Translations under genes and position numbers: made by a program | Notes under the pieces: model-generated | Databases searched by the model: none | Seen by the model: only the letters and a program-made list of their open reading frames with translations | What the model was told of the DNA's origin: nothing | Shown: positions 1-5,496 of the stretch, piece by piece | How positions within the stretch are numbered: the stretch's first letter is position 1 | How the letters are laid out: each line of letters starts with the position of its first letter | Assembly: GCA_014729015.1 (NCBI GenBank) | Contig: WJKR01000032.1 | Span: 1-5,635 of the forward strand | From: Candidatus Woesearchaeota archaeon | GTDB lineage: Archaea > Nanobdellota > Nanobdellia > Woesearchaeales > WJKR01 | Direction of reading: 5' to 3' | DNA: 5,635 nucleotides

Positions 1-1340
1 ACGTCCCAGACCATGCCGTCGATGTAGATGGGAATGGTGGGTATCTTGCCTTCCCTGATGAGCTTCTCCACCAGGATGATGATCTCTTGCCCTCGTCCGG
101 AGCCGAGGGTGGGCATGAGGATCTTGCCGCCTCTTTTCACGGTGCTGATGACGATGTCTGAGAGGAGCTTGTCCTGTTCCCGCGGGTTGGCGAGGACGGC
201 GTCCCTCGCACCGTAGGTGCTTTCGATCATCAATGTTTCGAGTCGCGGGAACTGCGTCGCTGCCGGGCTGAGCAGTTGTGTCTTTGCGAACTTGATGTCA
301 CCTGAGTACAGGAGGTTGTGCAGCCCGTTGCCGATGTGCAGGTGCACCATCGCTGATCCGAGGATGTGGCCCGCGTTGTACAGGGTAATCCTCACGTCAG
401 GGGTGATATCGGTCACCTCCTCGTAATTCAGGGTGACGGTGTGCTTGACCATCTCCTTGACCTCCTCAGAGGTGTAGAGCGGGTCTCGCCCTTCGCCGTG
501 CGCGATCTTGACCGTGTCCAATTGCAGGAGCGCCATGATGTCCCTCGTCGGAGCGGTGCAGTACACCGGTCCTCGGTAGCCGAACTTGAACAGGTACGGC
601 ACTAATCCTGAGTGGTCGACGTGCGCGTGCGTCACGATCACGGCGTCGAGCTGCTGGATGTTGAACTCCGGCGCTTCGAGGTATGGATAGGCGTTGGCGT
701 CGTCCTGCGTCACGTCGATGCCGCAGTCCAGGAGCACGCGTGACTCCGGCGTCTGCAGCAGGATTGCTGATCTGCCAACTTGCCGTGCGCCTCCGAGGTA
801 GGTGAGCCTGACCCATTCGTCCTTCTTGTCGCGTTGCCACCCGTTGTAGATGCGTTCACCGGTTTTGTGCAAGAATTTCCTTCGGTAATCGGAGTTCTGG
901 TAGAGCACGGCGCGGATGTTCTCGATAATCTGTGACCTGATGGCGGGAGTCCTCTTCACGAGTGGCACCCAATAAGTCTGCTTCTTGATTTCCTGCAGGG
1001 TTTCTCCTTGCTTGCCGATGGCGATGCCCGGTTTCTCTGCTTCGATGACGACTTGTGACCGTTGCGGGTCGAAGATGATCTGGTCGATCTTCGCCTCTTC
1101 GTCGACGATTTCCTTGATGAGCTGCTCCGCGCGTTCCTGCTCGATGCACAGGCTCGGGTCTGGTCTGAGCTCTATCCTTTTCTTGACGCTGCTCACCGCT
1201 TTCCTGACGATTCCTCCGTCGTGGAGGAAGAATTCTCTGTCCTTGGTGTAGAGGACGATGTTCGCTCCTTCGAACACTGCGTCGTTGACGCGGCGTTCGG
1301 GAATCACTTTGAATATTTCCTTGATGATATCTGCGGGCAT
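1..1340 (-). CDS. aCPSF1-type KH/metallo-beta-lactamase/beta-CASP ribonuclease (3' part outside window)
   Basis: I translated 446 uninterrupted residues from the ATG at 1338-1340 down to the left edge; the C-terminus is cut off (family members are usually about 630-650 aa). Residues 1-~145 form the N-terminal KH region, with a GxxG loop in GIAIGKQG (residues 105-112). The metallo-beta-lactamase domain follows from about 178: LDCG (D205), zinc motif THAHVDHSG (H238, H240, D242, H243), NAGHILGSA (H325), SGDIKF (D348), then the beta-CASP motif ESTYG (E373). All metal ligands seen so far are intact; the last beta-CASP histidines lie outside. In other archaea this protein is an endo/5'-3' exonuclease homologous to eukaryotic CPSF73 and acts as the general termination factor, cleaving at U-rich 3' ends. 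It follows psmB by 44 nt with no TATA box, so co-transcription is likely. A weak SD, AAAGGT (1350-1355), lies 9 nt before the ATG. Confidence 0.95.
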   Translation of the reverse strand, partial: MPADIIKEIFKVIPERRVNDAVFEGANIVLYTKDREFFLHDGGIVRKAVSSVKKRIELRPDPSLCIEQERAEQLIKEIVDEEAKIDQIIFDPQRSQVVIEAEKPGIAIGKQGETLQEIKKQTYWVPLVKRTPAIRSQIIENIRAVLYQNSDYRRKFLHKTGERIYNGWQRDKKDEWVRLTYLGGARQVGRSAILLQTPESRVLLDCGIDVTQDDANAYPYLEAPEFNIQQLDAVIVTHAHVDHSGLVPYLFKFGYRGPVYCTAPTRDIMALLQLDTVKIAHGEGRDPLYTSEEVKEMVKHTVTLNYEEVTDITPDVRITLYNAGHILGSAMVHLHIGNGLHNLLYSGDIKFAKTQLLSPAATQFPRLETLMIESTYGARDAVLANPREQDKLLSDIVISTVKRGGKILMPTLGSGRGQEIIILVEKLIREGKIPTIPIYIDGMVWD

Positions 1341-1384
1341 GTTGATCTAACCTTTGTTCTCAACTGGTGAGAGAATGCTATGCT

Positions 1385-2023
1385 TTATTTCGCCAGCTTG
1401 GTGTCGAGCAGCTGGTGATACGCCTCTCGCGCGCCTTGCTTGTCGATGACGTACACGTCGATGCCTTGGCCGCTGCCGGTATCCCGTTGCAGCGAGGCGT
1501 TGATGGTCTTGACGGCGAGTTCGACGCCTTCTTCTTCTGTCAGGCTGTCCTTGTAGTTGTTCTCCAGCACGCCGTACGCGAACACGCTTCCCGAACCCGT
1601 GGCGACGAAGTCCGTGATGGTGGTAATGCTGCCGTCCGGGAACAGGTCGTACAGCTGCGTCGAGCCGTTGTCCGCGCCTGCGATGAGGAAGTGCGCGATG
1701 GCCGGCATGGTGAAGCTGCTGCGGATGGCGCCGTAGACCATCCCTCCTAAGAGGTTGGCGGCTTCGTTGATCGTGCTCGGCCTGTTCGTGCGGAATTCTT
1801 TGAGCTTGAGCTCTGCTTTGAGGTACTTGATGAGGAGTTGCAGCTCGCTCACGCTGCCGGCAGTGGTCACGGCGATGCGGTCGTTGATAGGCACGACCTT
1901 CTTACTCTTCTTGTCCACGATTAGGTTGCCTGCCGTGGCTCGTTTGTCTGCTGCGAGGATGATGCAGTCCTTGCATACAATACCGACTGTTGTCGTCCCG
2001 GTCTTCAGTGTTGTTGCTTCCAT
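1385..2023 (-). CDS. psmB: Proteasome subunit beta (20S core, catalytic)
   Basis: 212 aa. It begins with a 9-residue propeptide, MEATTLKTG, cleaved before the nucleophile in G|TTTVGI (Thr10 of the precursor, Thr1 of the mature enzyme). Using mature numbering of the Thermoplasma enzyme, Asp17 (AADKR), Lys33 (SKKVV), the GSGS turn near 129, and Asp166/Ser169 in QRDTGSG are all present, so the peptidase should be active. It forms the inner rings of the 20S barrel with alpha subunits encoded elsewhere. I chose ATG 2021-2023 because GGGGAG (2030-2035) sits 6 nt upstream and the short propeptide is typical. An in-frame ATG at 2044 would swallow that SD, and the reading frame open to 2326 runs through the preceding gene. 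It has its own TATA-like box (2092-2103) and is followed by the aCPSF1 gene, a neighbour it has in many archaea. Confidence 0.97.
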   Translation of the reverse strand: MEATTLKTGTTTVGIVCKDCIILAADKRATAGNLIVDKKSKKVVPINDRIAVTTAGSVSELQLLIKYLKAELKLKEFRTNRPSTINEAANLLGGMVYGAIRSSFTMPAIAHFLIAGADNGSTQLYDLFPDGSITTITDFVATGSGSVFAYGVLENNYKDSLTEEEGVELAVKTINASLQRDTGSGQGIDVYVIDKQGAREAYHQLLDTKLAK

Positions 2024-2029
2024 GGTATG

Positions 2030-2035
2030 CTCCCC
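2030..2035 (-). promoter_or_regulatory. Shine-Dalgarno site of psmB
   Basis: GGGGAG on the minus strand, 6 nt before the ATG at 2023. It decides the start codon against the in-frame ATG at 2044, which lies upstream of it. Confidence 0.75.
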
Positions 2036-2091
2036 TTTTCCCATTTTTAGTCTGGAGAAGAACTCTTTCTGTGGGGGCAAGAATAAGATGT

Positions 2092-2103
2092 CATTTATAA
2101 ATG
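2092..2103 (-). promoter_or_regulatory. Palindromic TATA box, probable psmB promoter
   Basis: CATTTATAAATG is a perfect 12-bp palindrome immediately after the stop codon of the nuclease gene (stop at 2104-2106). Read on the minus strand it is an archaeal TATA-box match; a start about 26 bp downstream would fall near 2071, giving a psmB leader of about 48 nt that includes the SD. Because it is symmetric, the direction depends on the flanking BRE, which I cannot decide by eye. Confidence 0.6.
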
Positions 2104-2538
2104 TTATGGTTTCTTGGCTGTGAGGTCGTCGGGGATGCGGTATTCCTGCCAGCTGACTTTCTTTTCCTGAACGGCGTCCCTGAGGCTTCTCTCTGCAGTG
2201 TTCAATCGTGAGCCTCCACTTTTCACCTCGACGAAGATGATTTTTTCCACATGTTTCTCGTCCAATCCTTTGAACACCAGGAAATCGATGGGTTTTCCCA
2301 AGAACCTCGCTTCGGTGGGCTGCCAAGGAAAATCAGGCAGGAAGGGAGCGAGTTGTTCTGAGAATTGTCCTCCTAAGACGGCCCTGCTCCGCTTCGCTGC
2401 CTCTTCACGGATATTTGGCAAGCGTTGCTCCCAACGGCGTTTTTCCATGAGCCTGCCGAGTTGTTTCCCCAAGGCGTACCCGAGCCAGAGCAGCACTGCT
2501 CCGCCGATGACGAGTAAGATGAAGTCGAATGAGGTCAT
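2104..2538 (-). CDS. Membrane-anchored PD-(D/E)XK endonuclease-like protein (COG4741 / Endonuc_Holl family)
   Basis: 144 aa. Residues 5-22 are a hydrophobic helix (FILLVIGGAVLLWLGYAL), followed by KQLGRLMEKRRW; the positive-inside rule puts the soluble part in the cytoplasm. The rest matches the family described as distantly related to archaeal Holliday junction resolvases: SRAVLGGQFSEQLAPFLPDF (51-70), FLGKPIDFLVF (79-89) and IIFVEVKSG (100-108). The likely active site is E61, D85, E104 and K106, the E...D...ExK pattern of PD-(D/E)XK nucleases, all present. The true substrate of the family is unknown to me; 'secreted' in its usual description probably reflects the N-terminal helix read as a signal peptide. 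The gene is divergent from the L1 operon and lies 80 nt upstream of psmB. The ATG sits about 26 bp from the centre of a TATA box and lacks a good SD, suggesting leaderless expression. Confidence 0.9.
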   Translation of the reverse strand: MTSFDFILLVIGGAVLLWLGYALGKQLGRLMEKRRWEQRLPNIREEAAKRSRAVLGGQFSEQLAPFLPDFPWQPTEARFLGKPIDFLVFKGLDEKHVEKIIFVEVKSGGSRLNTAERSLRDAVQEKKVSWQEYRIPDDLTAKKP

Positions 2539-2557
2539 GCACCACGCAACAAGTCAC

Positions 2558-2570
2558 TCATTTAAATATT
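2558..2570 (-). promoter_or_regulatory. TATA box/BRE of the COG4741 nuclease gene
   Basis: On the minus strand this reads AATATTTAAATGA, preceded by the purine-rich GGAG (BRE-like). The TATA centre (about 2564) is 26 bp from the A of the ATG at 2538, the usual TATA-to-start distance in archaea, so transcription should begin at or next to the start codon (leaderless mRNA). Confidence 0.65.
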
Positions 2571-2583
2571 CTCCGTCCACAAC

Positions 2584-2594
2584 CTTTATAAACC
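2584..2594 (+). promoter_or_regulatory. TATA box of the rpl1-rpl10-rpl12 operon
   Basis: CTTTATAAACC is a strong archaeal TATA match in the divergent region, with CACAAC upstream in the BRE position. A start about 26 bp downstream falls near 2614, leaving a leader of about 42 nt before the rpl1 ATG. It lies only about 24 bp from the opposing TATA box of the nuclease gene, with the two start sites pointing away from each other. Confidence 0.75.
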
Positions 2595-2626
2595 CCTCAT
2601 CATTCTCCTCATTCCACCCGTTAGCA

Positions 2627-2643
2627 CTACGCACGGCTCGTAG
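2627..2643 (+). promoter_or_regulatory. Small hairpin in rpl1 leader abutting the SD
   Basis: CTACG (2627-2631) and CGTAG (2639-2643) are complementary arms around the 7-nt loop CACGGCT. The last base of the right arm is the first G of the SD GGAGGG. It could affect access to the ribosome binding site, but a 5-bp stem may occur by chance. Confidence 0.35.
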
Positions 2644-2648
2644 GAGGG
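2643..2648 (+). promoter_or_regulatory. Shine-Dalgarno site of rpl1
   Basis: GGAGGG lies 7 nt before the ATG at 2656, a strong match to the archaeal anti-SD, and supports this start. Confidence 0.85.
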
Positions 2649-2655
2649 ACCGACC

Positions 2656-3303
2656 ATGGATACCCAATCAATCATCAAGGCGCTCAAGCAAGCCCGCGAG
2701 CAAGCAAAGGATCGCAAGTTCTCACAGACCGTCGATTTCATCGTCACGCTCAAGGGCCTCGACCTCAAGAAGACGGATGACCAGGTAGAGTTCTTCGTCA
2801 ACCTGCCACACGACCCAGGCAAGCAACGAAAAGTCTGCGCCCTCGTCGGCCCGGAGATGGCAGACAAGGCCAAAGAGGCGTGCGATAACGTCGTCACGCA
2901 GGCTGATTTCGACAAGTACAAGGACAAGAAGGCCTTGAAGAAACTCGCTACTGAGTATGATTTTTTCCTCGCACAAGCGGATATCATGCCCAAAGTGGCT
3001 ACGGTATTCGGACGAGCACTAGGACCAAGAGGTAAGATGCCGAACCCGAAAGCGGGGTGCATCCTGCCCCCCAAAGCCCCAATCAGGCCGGTGTATAATC
3101 GCTTGCAAAAACTCGCAAAGGTCTCGGCAAAGAAGCAGCTCGCCATCCAGTTGGCGGTCGGCAAGGCTGATATGAACGATGAGGACATCGCGGAGAACAT
3201 CGCATTGCTCTATGACCAGATCATCCACCACTTGCCTACCGAGCAGAACAACGTCAAGGCCGCCTATCTCAAGTTCACCATGGGTGCGCCTATCAAATTG
3301 TGA
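2656..3303 (+). CDS. rpl1: 50S ribosomal protein L1 (uL1)
   Basis: 215 aa, a normal archaeal L1 length. It binds 23S rRNA at the L1 stalk near the E site and helps release deacylated tRNA. Diagnostic parts are the N-terminal KFSQTVDFIVTLKGLD (21-36), the central signature running from FLAQADIMPKV (104-114) through GRALGPRGKMPNPKAG (119-134), and the C-terminal TMG (208-210), which matches the conserved Thr-Met-Gly that contacts rRNA. The ATG at 2656 has a strong SD (GGAGGG) 7 nt upstream, and an archaeal TATA box lies about 70 bp before it. It is first in the operon rpl1-rpl10-rpl12; rpl11, upstream in many archaea, is absent here. In Methanococcus and in bacteria L1 represses its own operon by binding the mRNA; whether that holds here is open. 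Confidence 0.97.
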   Translation: MDTQSIIKALKQAREQAKDRKFSQTVDFIVTLKGLDLKKTDDQVEFFVNLPHDPGKQRKVCALVGPEMADKAKEACDNVVTQADFDKYKDKKALKKLATEYDFFLAQADIMPKVATVFGRALGPRGKMPNPKAGCILPPKAPIRPVYNRLQKLAKVSAKKQLAIQLAVGKADMNDEDIAENIALLYDQIIHHLPTEQNNVKAAYLKFTMGAPIKL

Positions 3304-3304
3304 T
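3300..3304 (+). promoter_or_regulatory. SD-like GTGAT overlapping the rpl1 stop codon
   Basis: GTGAT matches the 3' half of the archaeal SD consensus GGAGGTGAT and lies 4 nt before the ATG at 3309. It contains the TGA stop of rpl1 (3301-3303), so ribosomes ending L1 stand on the initiation site of P0. The same bases also offer an in-frame GTG start at 3300. Confidence 0.5.
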
Positions 3305-3308
3305 TACT

Positions 3309-4166
3309 ATGGCAAACAGCTATCAAACAAAAGCATCGTCCGTGAAGCGGGAGATTATCGCCGCGTTCGCCAAGCTCGTCGAGGAATATCCGATCGTCGG
3401 CACAGTCGACGTCGAGAACTTGCCCGCGCGCCAGTTGAACATGATGCGCGAGCAGTTGCGGCAGACCGTGCTGATCAGGATGACGAAGCGACGCCTCCTG
3501 ACCATCGTGCTCGAGAACGCGAAGAAGCCAGGTGTCAAGAAGCTCATACCATACCTGAAGGGGATGCCGGCGCTCATCTTCACCAATGAGTCGCCGTTCA
3601 AGCTCTTCAAAAAGCTGCGGCAGAACAAGTCGAAAGCCCCCATCAAGGCAGGCCAGACAGCTCCTGCTGACATCCTGGTCCCCGCCGGGCCGACGAACTT
3701 CGCGCCCGGCCCGATTATTGGCGAGTTAGGCTCGTTCAGGATTAAGACCGCGGTGGAGAACGGCAAGGTCGCTATCAAGGAGGACGCCGTCGTCGCCAAG
3801 GAGGGCGACGAGGTTGACGCGAAACTCGCGAGCATCCTTGCGCGGCTCGGTATCGAGCCGATGGAGATTGGCTTGAACCTCGTCGCGGTGTGCGAGAACG
3901 GACAGATGCTCACCAAGGACGTCCTGGACATCGATGAGGAAGCGTACACGCAGGACTTCGCGACCGCGGCTGCGTGGGCGCTCAACCTCGCGTGCAACGC
4001 GGGTTTCCCGACAGAAGAGACCGTGCGGCTCCTGCTGCGGGCCGCGCACAGCGAAGCGCTTGCCCTTGCGACTGCGCAGGACATCGTGACCGACAAGACG
4101 AAGGAGATAATCCTTGCCAAGGCTGAAAATCAGGCCGCGGCGCTCAACAAAAGAACAGGTTCATAA
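3309..4166 (+). CDS. rpl10: 50S ribosomal protein L10 / stalk base protein P0 (uL10), lacking the acidic C-terminal tail
   Basis: 285 aa from ATG 3309. P0 anchors the stalk to 23S rRNA and carries the L12/P1 dimers that recruit translation GTPases. Residues 1-~108 are the rRNA-binding domain (RQLNMMREQLRQ, MTKRRLLTIVLEN, LKGMPALIFTNESPFKL). Residues ~109-182 are the archaeal/eukaryotic domain II insertion (VPAGPTNFAPGPIIGELGSF). From ~215 the spine helices that bind P1 dimers follow, ending at NQAAALNKRTGS. The usual glutamate-rich hinge and GFG/LFG-type tail of archaeal P0 (often 310-350 aa in total) is missing, and only 26 nt remain before rpl12, so a local frameshift cannot hide it. A GTG at 3300 would add three residues (MIT); I prefer the ATG, with GTGAT as SD. 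Translation is probably coupled to rpl1. Confidence 0.95.
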   Translation: MANSYQTKASSVKREIIAAFAKLVEEYPIVGTVDVENLPARQLNMMREQLRQTVLIRMTKRRLLTIVLENAKKPGVKKLIPYLKGMPALIFTNESPFKLFKKLRQNKSKAPIKAGQTAPADILVPAGPTNFAPGPIIGELGSFRIKTAVENGKVAIKEDAVVAKEGDEVDAKLASILARLGIEPMEIGLNLVAVCENGQMLTKDVLDIDEEAYTQDFATAAAWALNLACNAGFPTEETVRLLLRAAHSEALALATAQDIVTDKTKEIILAKAENQAAALNKRTGS

Positions 4167-4178
4167 TCAGAACGATAT

Positions 4179-4184
4179 GGAGGG
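4179..4184 (+). promoter_or_regulatory. Shine-Dalgarno site of rpl12
   Basis: GGAGGG lies 8 nt before the ATG at 4193. It is a stronger site than that of rpl10, which would suit the several L12 copies made per P0. Confidence 0.8.
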
Positions 4185-4192
4185 ACGAAAAC

Positions 4193-4537
4193 ATGGAATA
4201 CGTCTATGCCGCAATGGTATTACACAAGGCTGGTAAAACGATTGACGAAGCTTCACTCAAGAAAGTGCTCGAAGCAGCGGGCGCGAAGCCTGACGAAGGC
4301 CGCATCAAGGCGCTCGTCGCCGCGCTCGACGGCGTCGATATTGAGGAGGCTGTCAAGACCGCTGCTGTCGCTGCTCCCGCAGCTGGTGCTGCTCCTGTGG
4401 CTCCCGCAAGCGAAGGCGGTGACCAACCGGCTGAGAAGAAGGAGGAAAAGAAGGAAGAGGAGAAGAAGGAGGAGAAGAAGGAGGAGAAGAAGGACGACGG
4501 CGCAGCCGCTGCTGGTCTCGGCGCACTCTTCGGATAA
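4193..4537 (+). CDS. rpl12: 50S ribosomal protein L12 / P1 (archaeal stalk protein)
   Basis: 114 aa, a typical archaeal P1 length. Residues 1-~58 are the helical dimerisation domain that clamps onto the P0 spine (MEYVYAAMVLHKAGKTIDEA, then SLKKVLEAAGAKPDEGRIKALV). Residues ~59-80 are an Ala/Pro-rich linker. Residues 81-102 are an extremely charged Lys/Glu run, and the protein ends AAAAGLGALFG, the hydrophobic tail that binds EF-2, EF-1A and other translation GTPases. The start is fixed by the SD 8 nt upstream and the conserved N-terminus. As P0 here has no such tail, all factor-recruiting tails of this stalk must come from the P1 dimers. It is followed by a T8 tract. Confidence 0.97.
   Translation: MEYVYAAMVLHKAGKTIDEASLKKVLEAAGAKPDEGRIKALVAALDGVDIEEAVKTAAVAAPAAGAAPVAPASEGGDQPAEKKEEKKEEEKKEEKKEEKKDDGAAAAGLGALFG
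4435..4493 (+). repeat. Low-complexity AAG/GAG purine tract encoding the Lys/Glu hinge of L12
   Basis: Nearly pure purine run built from repeats such as AAGGAGGAGAAG, encoding alternating KK and EE pairs. Such tracts change length easily by slippage, and the opposite strand shows a spurious poly-leucine/serine frame. It is part of the L12 gene and not an independent element. Confidence 0.8.
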
Positions 4538-4550
4538 GTCTCTTTGATTA

Positions 4551-4567
4551 TTTTCCTTATTTTTTTT
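4551..4567 (+). terminator. T-rich tract after rpl12, probable archaeal U-tract terminator
   Basis: TTTTCCTTA followed by T8 (4560-4567), starting 14 nt after the rpl12 stop. Archaeal RNA polymerase terminates at U-rich stretches without a hairpin, and aCPSF1, encoded in this window, is known to cut at such sites. The coiled-coil gene begins 27 nt later with no clear TATA box, so termination may be partial and read-through may feed that gene. Confidence 0.55.
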
Positions 4568-4593
4568 GCCAAAACAACGTTTGTGAATGACCA

Positions 4594-5496
4594 ATGCCTG
4601 AACAAAAGGATGATGTGAAAGAACTCCTCCATCAGCTCAAGCTGGTCAAGGAAGAGGCCGCGCAGATTAAGAAGCGGCTCTCAGCTGTGGGCCAGGACAA
4701 GGAGAAGTGGTTCAACAAGAAGCGAGACATCAGTAGTCAGATTAAGGAAAAGATTTCTACGGTCAAGGAAGCGAAGGGCGAGCGCAACTCCTTCACTGAG
4801 GAGGTGAAGAAGGCCAAGGAGGAGCGCGACACCCTGAACAAGCAGATCACCGTTGCCATCAAGGAGATTAAGCGGATGAAGGATGCCTACAAGGCGATGG
4901 CTGAGAAGCATGGCGTCAAGGGCAACCCTGCTGATATCAAGAAGCGGATCGAGCGTTTGGAGTACTGGTTGCAGACCGAGCCGATGAAGTTCGACAAGGA
5001 ACAGAAGGTCATGAAGGAGATCAAGGATCTCAAGAAGAAGTATGAGGAGTTCAAGGATGTGCAACAGGAGTGGGAAGCGGTCGTTGCGAAGAGCAAGGAA
5101 ATTGACAAGCTCAAGAAGCGGGCGAACGAATACCACCGGGTCGTACAGCAGGCGGCGAAGCAGAGCCAGGCGCAGCACGAGCACTTGTTGGTGGATTCCA
5201 AGGAGATTGATGAGCTCAAGAAGTCGGAGGAGGAAGCGTACCAGAAGTTCTTTGAGTACAAGACCAAGTTCAAGGACGTGAATGCCGAGCTGAAGCCAAA
5301 GCTCAAGGAGCTCCAGGCGATTAAGGAGGAGCTGGACAGCCACAACGTCGCTTTGCGTGAGGAGAAGCAACAGCGAGAGCAGAAGACGCTCAAGGAGAAG
5401 GCTGCCGAGGTCGAGGAGAAGGTGAAGCAGCGCAAGAAATTGACGACCGAGGACTTGCTGGTCATGCAGCGGTCGCAGAACAAGAAGACTGCGTGA
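4594..5496 (+). CDS. Archaeal coiled-coil protein, COG1340-like, function unknown
   Basis: 300 aa, rich in Lys, Glu and Gln, with no cysteine. Heptad-like coiled coil covers about 5-100 and 140-280, interrupted near 105-135 by HGVKGNPADIKKRIERLEYW and LQTEPMKFDKEQ, where a helical hairpin could turn. The C-terminus carries KKLTTEDLLVMQ (281-292). This middle motif and ending fit the archaeal coiled-coil family COG1340 as I remember it; some databases give members names such as phosphoserine phosphatase, for which there is no catalytic motif here. No signal peptide or membrane segment is seen, so it is cytoplasmic. The ATG at 4594 is preceded only by a weak GTGA (4583-4586). It lies between rpl12 and dphB, which hints at a translation-linked role; that is inference from location alone. 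Confidence 0.85.
   Translation: MPEQKDDVKELLHQLKLVKEEAAQIKKRLSAVGQDKEKWFNKKRDISSQIKEKISTVKEAKGERNSFTEEVKKAKEERDTLNKQITVAIKEIKRMKDAYKAMAEKHGVKGNPADIKKRIERLEYWLQTEPMKFDKEQKVMKEIKDLKKKYEEFKDVQQEWEAVVAKSKEIDKLKKRANEYHRVVQQAAKQSQAQHEHLLVDSKEIDELKKSEEEAYQKFFEYKTKFKDVNAELKPKLKELQAIKEELDSHNVALREEKQQREQKTLKEKAAEVEEKVKQRKKLTTEDLLVMQRSQNKKTA

Noticed and set aside
466..1149. Minus-strand frames of 124 and 97 codons inside the aCPSF1 region
   Set aside because: They are in a different frame from the continuous 446-residue aCPSF1 reading, which carries all the zinc and KH motifs.
2024..2326. 101-residue N-terminal extension of the proteasome beta subunit
   Set aside because: The frame is open by chance inside the nuclease gene; the archaeal beta propeptide is short, and an SD supports ATG 2023.
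2539..2655. Small RNA gene or rpl11 remnant in the divergent intergenic region
   Set aside because: The 117 nt are accounted for by two TATA boxes, leader and SD; no L11-like coding or stable long fold is seen.
2198..2788. 196-codon plus-strand frame across the nuclease gene, divergent promoters and rpl1 start
   Set aside because: Runs through two real genes and both promoters; Ser/Arg-rich with no domain.
2586..3200. 204-codon minus-strand frame opposite rpl1
   Set aside because: Overlaps the rpl1 promoter and gene; no family resemblance and no promoter or SD for it.
3323..4120. Long open frame (265 codons) on the minus strand opposite rpl10
   Set aside because: Antisense of a clearly real ribosomal gene; composition (many Ser, Arg, Ala) is what codon bias of the P0 gene produces on the other strand, with no recognisable domain.
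4145..4192. Frameshift as the cause of the short P0
   Set aside because: Other frames after NKRTGS do not encode an acidic tail, and only 26 nt separate the stop from rpl12.
4435..4493. Tandem purine repeat as a possible satellite or CRISPR-like array
   Set aside because: It encodes the Lys/Glu hinge normal for archaeal L12, has no spacers, and keeps frame into GLGALFG.
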